Source: Limonium bicolor
Taxonomy: Eukaryota > Streptophyta > Magnoliopsida > Caryophyllales > Plumbaginaceae
Assembly: GCA_023374045.1 (NCBI GenBank)
Contig: CM041780.1
Coordinates: 35,879,765 to 35,943,764, forward strand
DNA: 64,000 nt
Direction: 5' to 3'
The position numbers and the translations under genes were made by a program. Positions 36,481-45,407 of the stretch are shown piece by piece (position 1 is the stretch's first letter; each line of letters starts with the position of its first letter). Under the pieces are notes generated by a model. The model was not told where the DNA came from. It did not search any database and saw only the letters and a program-made list of their open reading frames with translations.

Positions 36481-38738
36481 CGACCCGTTTTCCAATCCCG
36501 GCCTAAATCCAATTCCAACCCAATTCAATTCAATTCGGCCCAAGTCCAATTCAAATTCAATTTAATTCAGCCCATTTCAATTCAACCCAATTCATCTTCA
36601 ATTCAGTTCAAGTCAATTCGTTTCGATTCATTCAATTCAGCCCAAATTCAAACCCAACTTGTAAATTCCATTCAAACTCCAAAAATCTAAAAACATTCCT
36701 CATTATTCAGTTTTAACTAAAAAATCCCAAAAATCTTCCAACTTCATCAAGTTTTTCAAAGAAACTATTTTGTGGAATCTTAAAGGAAAAACTCTTCTCA
36801 CATCACAGAAAACTCTTCTCAAATGCAGAAAGTTCTTCTCACATATACAGAAAGTTTTCTCCTAAAAACATTTCTCAAAATCAGTGTTTTCTTTGCCGAG
36901 AATTCCGAACAACATCAAAAGTTTTCCAACTCCGTTTTCAAACTCAAACTAAGCCGTTTTTTGGGAACATGGGATGTCTAACACCTTCAAAGAACGTTTT
37001 TTCCTAGTTAGACATCACTTGTCTCTCTTCTAAAATAAAAATCCGAGGCGGGGCACTGGGGTCGTAACCTCCCTAGTCGCAGTCTGGATCTCTTTAGGCG
37101 GGGCATTAGGGTGACAGACCTCCCCTAATTGCAGCCTAGATTTTTACGAGGCGGGTGCTAGGGAAGTGACGACCTTCCTAGTTGCAGCCGAGATTTTAGA
37201 ATCGTCTAACTCCCTTCCACTCGATTTCAGTAGTTTTGGCTTTTAATGTTTTTAACCCGGGAGTTAGAGACGTTATTAGGGTTTGACCGAGAATATCTCA
37301 TTCATGGTGTTTCTCTCTAAATCCTATTTTCGACATAAATTCATTGCCCCATCTTTCGAGCCTCGGCGCTTACCATTAATTAAGTGTCGTGCTCGAGGGG
37401 GTACATAGGGTAATCCCTCGGGATTATCCGCCCTTTTACAATAAAAAATGATTTCTTTGGTTTCAGAAACTTTAAGAGAGACAATTTTGACAATCATTCC
37501 TCCAAACAATTCAGTCCACCATCACCTCACTCTAAATTGAAATATCCCAAAACCTTAACCCTTTCAATCTCAAATCCGAAAAACCCGGGATCTCTACTCA
37601 AACTTCGATTGCCTCACACACTCAAATCATTATCCAAACTCAAATCATTCCAAACTCGAAACATCTCCTGAATCCCGACCTCTTCCAAACTTCTATAGTC
37701 TCATAGGCCCGAGCGCCCCGCAGACTCGAACATCTCAATCTCTCCACCATTTTAGGATTCAAATGTCTCACAGACCCGAGTGTCTCACAGACCTTGATAT
37801 CCCGTACCTCCCTCTACATGAACACCCCAAATGTCTCATAGACCCGAGCGTCTCACAGACTAATCTTTCACACCCAAAACTTCAAACCCTTCAAATCTTT
37901 CAAAACCCAAAACCCAAAGTCCTGAACTACGTAAGGTCTGATCTCAACAGGGAGTTGAGTACGTAGGCAGCCCATCTAGGTGCGACCCCATTCCAAGCAA
38001 AAAAACCCTTTCCCCCTCTAAGGTGTTCTTCATACCTCTCGAAACTCTCAACCCTTCTTGGCTCCCAAAAAATTCCAACCATCAGACGCTAAGTCTTGTC
38101 TATTCACTCAACCTCCGGCTCTTTCCAAATCTTCATTCTATACTCATCCGAATTCATCAATTTTTCTTCTTGGCGCTAGCTTGGCAGAAAAGCTCGTCTC
38201 ATCCACTCATTTTCTCTCCTCCTGTCCTAATCCTATCCTTGGCTTTAAATGAATCTCTCTAATAAGGTTTTGAAAGAAGCAATCCCGACAATTGGAGACC
38301 GAGGTTTCCTCGGGCACCAATCCGAAGTCGTGGTCGTTGCCACTTCCAAGGGGTGTAACCCAGTGCGAACCCACAATGGAATCTCTGACATTACCAGATA
38401 AGTCCTATCCATAGGCAACAATTTCAGAGTCAATTAACGGTTCTTAGAACCCTCCTTCCCTTCCTTCCTAGTATCTTAGGTTAAACTAGGTGGCGACTCT
38501 AGTCAATTTCCGCCCTTAGGGCATAAGTCCGCGTGGAGCCCATTGAGAGCAGGTGATGTGCGCACTTGCACTCCCCATTATGCTTTCTGGGAAAGACGGA
38601 CGACTTAGTAGGTATTTGAGGGATGCCAAGAATAACGGGTTTTCACCCTCCACAGAATGGCATTTTCTAGGATCTCGGCTTTTCAGTCAGATCATATTTA
38701 GATAGACCCCCCCTCATACCGAAAAATCACCCTCCACA

Positions 38739-41700
38739 ACAGAGAGGATCGAACCTGATATGACAACGACCCCCATACTCACACGCGTGGCCGGAACAGA
38801 CCGGACTCCTCACTTCCCCCGTTAGCACTTGTTAGAAGTTCAACATTGAACTTTATTAAACAATCACAAACATTGGGTTAAGTCTTGTTAGACATACACA
38901 AGGGAAGAGAGAGTCATACATTCACACACAAACATTACACATAAACATCACATGACTAACTCACGCATAGCCGTGGTTAGAATGTTCCTTAGGTCGGAAA
39001 CGTTATTACCGGATACCGTTCTCTTACGTTTACCTAATAGTGGTTAACTAGCCTTTCATGCGCATTCGAGGTTACCGGTATCGGCACGTAAACACACAAC
39101 AACAATAACAACTGTAAACTCGTTTCATGATTTATCTATAACGTGGCAAACATACAGAAAAACACATTGGCATACAAGCCGGTGTAATCCGGTAGGACAC
39201 AGGTTGCAAGAAAACCATACCTGTCACCGGAGTCCACTCTACCATGTCCACTCATGTTCCTCGAACAATTCTCGAATAACTGGTACATTACATTTACTTT
39301 TATTAACACCGGGTAACATGATGTTTTAAAGTCCAATGCTCATAACTTTCCCCCGTTAACTAGTTAAATAACTTGACATCTTTAACTTGTTTTACTTTCA
39401 CATTTTATTACAACTTTTCACCCACTTAATTGTCATTAAAACTCACCTAACTTGTCCTTAACAACTTTATAACATTTTTACCCATCAATCCCTATCATTA
39501 CACTTCATTTTTATACCTTAAACAACATTTTTAGAGTGGTCCGGGACTTGGTCCTTACCTTAAGTCCCGGATCAACACTTACAGAAACTCTCGGTTACTT
39601 TTAACAGGGTGGTCCGGGACCTTGTACTCACCCCAAGTCCCGGACCAAAGCTCTTTTGAACTCTCGGCCCTTTTTGTGTATGGTCCGGGACATCATCCAC
39701 TACCTAGGTCCCGGGCCACTGTAACAGAATCCCAAATATGACATTTTGAAGTCTTGTTTCATCTATTCTCTTCATCCATTGATTACCCAAACTTCATACA
39801 TGAACTTAGGCATATTCTAATACCAAAATATCACTTTGATTCACCTTACAACATTGTCCAACTTGTTACCCAATTTTTCTTACAAAATCTCTTAACACTT
39901 GTAACATTTTCCATTTGGTTTCCTATGTGGTGTTTCACCTATAATGACTACTACACCAAAGTGTTTCCTCACCTTCATAACATCATCTCCCAAGCACCTT
40001 CTCTTACTAACCAAATCTTCTTTTCACAACTTCTTAAAATTTCCATACTCAAAACCTTACTTAAACATCATTCCCTCCTTATTCATCAACATTACCTAAA
40101 CCTTAAACTAGTGTTGCAAAAAACGGAACGGTACGCCGTTTTGTACGGCCGCACCGCCGTATCTGAACAGAATCGCATCAATTCGGGCGTCTCATTCCCG
40201 CATCAGTAATTAACCCGTTTAATTACAGGGTACGGTCGTTTATACTCTTATCTTCGCGTATCAAGTGTTTTTAATCTGAAACGGTTCGGAAGAAGATGCC
40301 TAGCATCTGCGCATACCATGAATCCAGGAGGATTTGATTATAAAAATGAATCGCCGCCGCCATCAAAACAGTAGAAATTGACCCACTGAAATTTAGTGAC
40401 TTTGTTTTTAATGGTGCAAACGAGATAAATAAAAACAACTAACCTAAATAAGTAGACGAGAGAACTGATAATTGGAAATTAATGAGGTGATGGTTAGAGA
40501 ATTATAAAGAGGCAGAAATGATAAGAAGTGGATTAAGTGATGGGTGACGATGACAGCATGTATGGTGATGCACTGGTGCTGTAACAGTGGCGGTAGATAA
40601 AACACACTTCTTCAAAGAGTATATTGGTATGACAGATTTTGGATAGAGATTTGGTTTTTTGGAAGTTAATTTCAAAATATAAAATTGATAACGTGAGTTA
40701 CGTAGGAGGGGTTATCAAATTTGTCATTAATTACATACGAGTAAAAAACTGATATAATATAATTAGTATAGTCAAATTAAGAATTATACTGAATTGTAGT
40801 TAATGTTTTATTATTTTGTAAAAGTTGTTTTTATCATTTTAATTAATATAAACTCTAGTTATTATTTGAATTTTATGAATGGTTTTAATAATTTGAATAA
40901 TCATATATTTTTTTGTAATTAAGTTTATGTGATTGTATAAATTGTTTTAAAGTTTTTGATAATTGTACAACATGAGTAAAAATAAGATATATAAGTCTAG
41001 AGTCATGTTGATGAACTTGTAAAAGATGGTAAACGGTTCATTCATTGCTGTTATTGTGAGACGTAGTTAAATGAACACTATTTTATTATATATTATTTAT
41101 ATAATAGATGTGTTTTCCGTATCATTATTACCGTCTCATTCGTATCAATACTCCCGTACTTCGTATTCTGGAAGGTCCGTATTAAGTGACCGTACCGTTT
41201 TTCACAAGAGCTTGATGAGACAAAGAGAATGGTGGTGTTTGTTTTTGATTTGGTTAAGTGAACTAGGAAATATTGGCCATGGAAGATGGTAGTTGGTGCT
41301 GTTGCTGTAGCATCACCGTGAGAGAGCAAGAAGGAAGGAAGGAGACGTGGGAAATGAAGAGAAATGAGAGAATGAAGATAAGTTCTACCTTTTGGAAGAT
41401 ATTTGTAGTTAAAGTAAATAGTAACTTCTACTTTACTACATTACTTAGTTTTTTTTGTTTAGTGTGGTGAGTCACTAAGAAAACCGGCCCCCATATTAAA
41501 ACAAGGGGTGTTTTAGTCTTTATTGATCAATTGTCTCACTTATCACAATCATAAATACTTAAAAGTTATTATAAACAAGGCAAAAGTGAAAATTTGTTTC
41601 ATAGATATAGTGAAAATTTTGATTATAGACTTCCAGTGATATTATATAGTACACATGTTAATTAAAGAGTAATGATGGACATCTAGCCATTCAAAACTCA

Positions 41701-42181
41701 TTTACAAGACAATTTTTCAAAAACGTGCTTTAAGACTCCTTAAAGCACTTTTTGTGTTTTAACTTGTTTTCAAGCTTGGTTTTCTTTGGTAATTGATTTA
41801 ATGTGTTCACTAACATATTTAGGGTATAGGTATGACCATTAGGTCTTATACAAATTTATCCCAAGCTTAGAGCACATTTTTGCTCTTATTGACTTTAAGG
41901 TATTTTCTTGTGTTTTGTTTGGTTTAACTGTTTACCAAAGTTTCCTAAGGACTTAATTAGCCTTGTTAATCATAATTGAATATTATTAAGTCTTGGTAGG
42001 CTCTTTGGGTCCTAACCAAGTTCACTCCTAGCTTAGAGCATGTTTTTGCTCAAACTGTATCTTAGTGCTTTATTGCATTTTACTATGGTTTAAATTATTC
42101 ACTGATGTTTCTAAGGCACTTTTAGCCTTTACATACCATAGTTTAATATTTAAACCACATATCAAGGTTTGGGGTATTTCA
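38739..42181 (-). repeat. 5' LTR of element B, second part (after element C)
   Basis: It begins with the right target-site copy ACAGA (38739-38743) and continues the LTR of 17333-18444. It is collinear with 8988-12389, except that 40109-41205 replaces 10352-11402. The hairpin triplet is at 39537-39719 and the U3 stem at 41725-41748. It ends at 42181 with GGTATTTCA against outer RT. Confidence 0.88.
40109..41205. mobile_element. 1.1 kb foreign segment with hAT-like terminal inverted repeats
   Basis: Its left end TAGTGTTGCAAAAAACGG and right end (reverse complement TTGTGAAAAACGGTACGG) are imperfect inverted repeats. Subterminal CCGTA/TACGG motifs are frequent at both ends. It has no transposase-like frame. 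It replaces 1051 bp of LTR rather than adding to it, and I see no 8-bp target duplication, so an insertion followed by a flanking deletion is likely. The hAT assignment rests only on the terminal sequence. Confidence 0.4.
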
Positions 42182-43508
42182 GACACGGTGTCCAACCAGA
42201 ACTCACACTTTGAGAGCTTGGCATACAGCTGGTTCTCTCTCATGATACTCAAAACCTGCCTCAAATGTATCTCATGATGCTCCTTGGTCTTAGAAGAGAC
42301 CAGGATATCGTCGATGAAGACCACAACTGAACTATCAAGCTGCTCTCTGAAGAGACGGTTCATCAAATCCATGAAAACGGCTGGCACATTCGTTAATCCG
42401 AATGGCATAACGGTGAACTCGTAGTGTCCATACCGTGTCCTGAAAGTTGTCTTCTCTATATCACCCTCTATAATCCTAATCTGATGGTAGCCAGATCTGA
42501 GATCTATCTTTGAGAACACACTGGCTCCTCTCAGCTGGTCAAATAAGTCATCTATCAGTGGCAACGGGTACTTGTTCTTGACCGTGACCGCATTAAGCTC
42601 GCGGTAGTGGATGCAGAGTCACATACTGCCGTCCTTTTTCTTGACGAATAGTACTGGAGCACCCCAAGGAGAAACACTAGGTCGAATGAATCCCTTGTCG
42701 AGGAGGTCCTCCAACTGTAGTTTCAGCTCCCTCATCTCATCCGGCGCCATACGGAAGGGCGCCTTAGGAATAGGGCCCGTACCTGGCAACAAGTCGACGA
42801 CGAACTCAACCTCGTGCACAGGCGGCATGCCTGGCAGCTCATCAGGAAATAAGTCAGGAAAGTCTGCCACGACTGGAATGTCTAAGTCCATCATGTCGCT
42901 CTGTCTCGTGTCCTGTACATAACAGAGGAAGGCTTGTCGGCCCTTCCTAACGTCCTTCATCAGGGACAATGCTGACACGATCTTGACAGTCGGCTCTCTC
43001 CTCACACTGCGGTATGACACTGTTTTGCCGCTCGGCCCCTTCAGTAATAGTCGATGCTCTGCACAATGAAGGCGGGCCCTATGCTTCTGCAGCCAATCCA
43101 TGCCCACTATAACGTTGAAGCCCAAGTTTTTAAACTCGATCAGATCGATGGGAAAAGTCTCAGTCATAATGCTGATCTCTAACCCTAAGTATTGTCTGGT
43201 GCAACCTACTTTCTCCTTCGAAGGAAGGGTGACTGAAAAGTCAGAAAGCTGTTCGGGGGTAGCCCCCAGCTTCTTAGCAAATGCCGAGGAAATAAAAGAA
43301 TGTGAAGCCCCTGAGTCGAACAATACGGAAGCACTAACACCATCAACAGGAAAGGTACCTGAGATTACCTCTCGTATTAGCATCAAGTCCCAATAAATCA
43401 CTAATTTACTGTCGGTTGTAATCGTCATACCTGTGATGACATTACCAGACTCCTTGGCTTGCGCCATATCTAGGATGCATATGGTACCCTCCTTTCCATT
43501 TTCGTGGC
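42182..43508 (-). pseudogene. pol (PR-RT): Protease and reverse transcriptase part of pol (outer element)
   Basis: A small leading exon (43508-43431), a 72-bp intron, then the aspartic protease with LFDSGASHSF (catalytic DSGA) and further on VGMDWLQ. RT follows with [56 protein letters not shown] and the catalytic VVFIDDIL. It stops at about 42182 after FWLDTVS, where element B inserted. A TGA lies just after KKKDGSM (a CGA in the usual motif). The RT copies the element RNA into DNA; the protease cuts the polyprotein. Homology with the nested copy (52110-53290) is strong. Confidence 0.92.
43359..43430 (-). other. Intron before protease (outer element)
   Basis: Minus-strand GTATGACG ... TAATCTCAG, 72 bp. 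Removing it joins GTCATCACAG to GTACCTTTCC and gives ITG-TF in frame with the protease. The nested element has an intron at exactly this codon and phase (52037-52109). No stop interrupts this intron in the outer copy, so it also reads through. Confidence 0.75.
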
Positions 43509-43627
43509 CTGAAGTTATGAATTAACGGTATCAACAAACTGAACACATATACTTGAAGGTACAAAAACTCTCATTTTATTCATCCGACTGTATTATACAA
43601 GATTACACACTTATTACTACCATTACA

Positions 43628-44314
43628 TCAGTACTTTCTGAAAGTCAAATTTAAACGGCCAGGTCAGATGTGGGTCTCATTCACTAAAGCTGGTGGGGCG
43701 GTATTGAGCTTAATGCTCTTAATTCCATGATATACCTGCCTCGACTCTCCACCAAATACCAACACATCCCCAGACTTGAGGATGATCCTGCTTGCTAGAT
43801 CCTACCTCTTCTGGTCTCCATAGATGAACTCAGCATCATCGCCGATGGAGAATGACACAACCGGTATTCCTCTGGTGATGGACTCAGTCGTCTCATCACA
43901 GTCCTGGTACATCCCAAGCTTTCCTCCATGCTCATAGTAGTTGATGATGCAAACGTCAGGTGTCATGTCGGGTAATGGACAAGTCTCATAGTCTTGAGCA
44001 ATATCCATTGCGTTTCTCACAAAGGTTCGGAAACTCTCATGTATCCTAGGTATTGATACGCCATCTACCATGCTCACCTCTCGATAAACCCTAGCTTGTG
44101 GATCCCAATCTTTCCCTAAGCACATCATGTGCAATTTCATCTTAGAACCACTATTAAATACAGGGGTATAAAATCCTCCCATGCCCTTACCTAAAGCTCT
44201 ACACTCATTCATTATGGCGATTTGCTCATCTAGGGTTAGGAACTCTCTGAGAAGTATCATGCCCGGTCTGACCACATGACACAACTCGCCAGGGTACTCT
44301 CGTCTTTCTTCCAC
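43628..44314 (-). pseudogene. AlkB-type 2OG-Fe(II) dioxygenase domain (outer element)
   Basis: AlkB enzymes use iron, O2 and 2-oxoglutarate to strip alkyl groups from nucleic acid bases. Seen in order: RPGMILLREFL, GGFYTPVF, MMCLGKDWDP, DVCIINYYE, the metal-site region GKLGMYQDCDE, PVVSFSIGDDAEF, SGDVLVFGG, the third ligand in VYHG, and RLNLTFR (the R-x5-R that binds 2-oxoglutarate). The first iron-binding His of H-x-D is Tyr here (codon at 43907-43909). Stops lie at 43802-43804 and 43664-43666, and the original end is a TGA at 43628. It resembles plant ALKBH1-type proteins most, from memory. It lies between gag zinc knuckles and protease, in the same orientation, inside an LTR element. Confidence 0.88.
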
Positions 44315-44844
44315 GGGTCTAGGTGATCTTTGTCTTGTAAGTGTGGGATAGGAGATATCGAAGTCTCCTAAGAGATAAGAGGTTTCCTAGGTAAGTCGTT
44401 TATCTAGAGCGGTAATTTAAACACACCTTCATGCTAAGGTAAAGCGCTTAATACCTAGTCATGCTCTCATACAATGGTTAAGGTTTCAAAAGCTAACCTT
44501 TATCGCGCTGGGTACTAGTACCAGCGCCTGAAGCTCCCGCTACATTCAGCACACGGTTGCCCGGCGGGTTCCTCTGGTTCTGTTGATGCTGCTGCTGCGG
44601 TTGCCCCTTCTGGGCTTCGAGCGCCGGCCCCCTCTGGCCACCTCGAGCTCCACCTCCTCTAGTAGGTGCGCTCTGAGTCCCCCTCGGCGGGTGGTACGCT
44701 CGGCTCTCCGGATTCGAGAAGCACCCGAACGACCTATGGCCTTTCTTCCCACAGTGGTGGCAGTCCACAGCTTGCCCGGTGCAATAACACCCGGGTGGTC
44801 TTTACCACAACGCTTGCAGTGAAAGTGGCGCTGGGGTGCAGAAC

Positions 44845-44929
44845 CTATTATCACACAACAATCTGATTAATACAAGGACGGTAATGGATAGTGTAATACA
44901 CTACTCATTCTCAAGGTTAGATCGCTTAC
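44845..44929 (-). other. Gag intron before the zinc knuckles (outer element)
   Basis: Minus-strand GTAAGCGATC ... GATAATAG, 85 bp. Splicing is in frame (phase 1, AAG-G|GT) and joins RSAPPKG to SAPQRHFHC. The nested element has the matching intron at 50557-50625 in the same phase. Confidence 0.7.
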
Positions 44930-45050
44930 CCTTAGGGGGTGCAGATCTGAGAGGCTGGACATCATAGGTAGGCCGGTCAGCATCGGAACCTTCTCCTTGC
45001 CCTTCTGGCTGGCGCTCCTTCTTCTTCTCCCTCCAGGAGAACTTTTCTTC

Positions 45051-45143
45051 CTGTGATCGTCAAAGTATTAGGAATAGCAGGTATAAAAGCAGGCAGCAAG
45101 TAAGTAATTTAAATGGATTAAATAACTTAAAGGTGGTTCTTAC
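45051..45143 (-). other. Additional gag intron (outer element only)
   Basis: Minus-strand GTAAGAACC ... GATCACAG, 93 bp, between GGSKGW and EEKFSWREK. The nested copy has continuous coding sequence here, so this intron is specific to one element. With standard GT-AG cutting the flanking frames are out of step by one base. Confidence 0.5.
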
Positions 45144-45274
45144 TTCCAGCCCTTGCTGCCTCCTCTTCCAACCACAACCTCAGCCTCCTTCTCGGGCGCC
45201 TTACGTTTCTGCCCCTGGCTGTCCTCTCGGCTGTTCACCAACAACTCGCACCGAGAAGCAGCATCATAGCACTC

Positions 45275-45353
45275 CTACAATGCATCAATGAGTTCCCCGA
45301 ACTTGTAATAAATCAAACTGAGTTACAAGGTATAAACTGTCAACTAATTTTAC
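45275..45353 (-). other. First gag intron (outer element)
   Basis: Minus-strand GTAAAATTAG ... GCATTGTAG, 79 bp, between AAYTLRS and ECYDAASRCE. It corresponds to 50278-50345 in the nested element. The flanking frames are out of step by one base with standard cutting, as they are in the nested element. Confidence 0.55.
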
Positions 45354-45402
45354 CTGGACCGTAGGGTATAAGCAGCACCCATGGCGGCCTTGATAGCATA
45401 TC

Positions 45403-45407
45403 GTAGC
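45403..45407. repeat. Target-site duplication of the nested Tekay-type element (left)
   Basis: GTAGC, repeated at 59796-59800. Removing the element and one copy restores gag of the outer element (GGGCTACGATATGCT on the minus strand). Confidence 0.93.

Larger units (their letters stand above)
18445..38738 (+). mobile_element. Element C: 20.3 kb Tat/Ogre-type non-coding LTR element (LARD-like)
   Basis: It has LTRs of 6664 bp (18445-25108) and 6648 bp (32091-38738), both TGTAGACACC to CCTCCACA, with a 5-bp TSD. The PBS TGGCGACTCTGCTGGGGA and the very long LTRs are of the kind I associate with the Tat/Ogre lineage, where the primer is tRNA-Arg. The 7.0 kb interior shows no gag, protease, RT, RNase H or integrase motif. 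The tandem array before the 3' LTR is also Ogre-like. The LTRs differ by few substitutions per kb by eye, plus many 1-bp homopolymer indels, so it is a recent insertion and the youngest level of this nest. It must have used proteins supplied by another element. Confidence 0.9.
32091..38738 (+). repeat. 3' LTR of element C
   Basis: 6648 bp, nearly identical to 18445-25108. Differences seen by eye are mostly 1-bp changes in homopolymers and a few substitutions (for example near 32362 and 32620). It ends CCTCCACA at 38738, followed by the TSD ACAGA and element B sequence. Confidence 0.93.
7986..42181 (-). mobile_element. Element B: large non-coding (LARD-like) LTR element, interrupted by element C
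   Basis: A minus-strand LTR element with LTRs of about 4.5 kb (left 7986-12389, truncated; right 17333-18444 plus 38739-42181), an iMet-type PBS at 17316-17327, a PPT at 12390-12408 and a 4.9 kb interior. Without element C it is about 13.9 kb. I find no gag, protease, RT or integrase similarity in any frame. LTR ends (TGAAATACCCC / GTGTTACA), the U3 stem, the PBS hairpin and the PPT resemble the outer Tekay-type element, so it is probably a non-autonomous partner of that lineage. The right flank GACAC (42182-42186) is the candidate target site; the left copy is deleted. Confidence 0.8.
44493..45402 (-). pseudogene. gag: Gag, C-terminal part with zinc knuckles (outer element)
   Basis: It continues the gag of 59801-60408 across the nested insertion. 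Exons follow each other at 45402-45354, 45274-45144, 45050-44930 and 44844-44493, separated by three putative introns. The last exon encodes CCHC knuckles: the first (CKRCGKDHPG) loses its frame, the second (CHHCGKKGHRSFGC) is intact. A Gly/Arg/Gln-rich tail ends at 44493 in TAG. Gag coats the RNA and builds the particle. The first exon fits GGLRYAIKAAMGAAYTLRS of the preceding part. Confidence 0.8.

Noticed and set aside
40109..41205. Nested LTR or MULE as the origin of the foreign segment
   Set aside because: No LTR pair, PBS or 9-bp target duplication; the terminal repeats are too short for a typical MULE. Left as hAT-like with low confidence.
43628..44314. AlkB as an independent host gene that happens to lie in an element
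   Set aside because: It sits exactly between gag and protease in the same strand and recurs in the same place in a diverged second element.
44493..44866. Open frames on the plus strand and the second minus frame over the gag knuckle region
   Set aside because: Shadows of the Gly/Arg-rich gag exon. The minus frame with CHHCGKKGH is the coding one.
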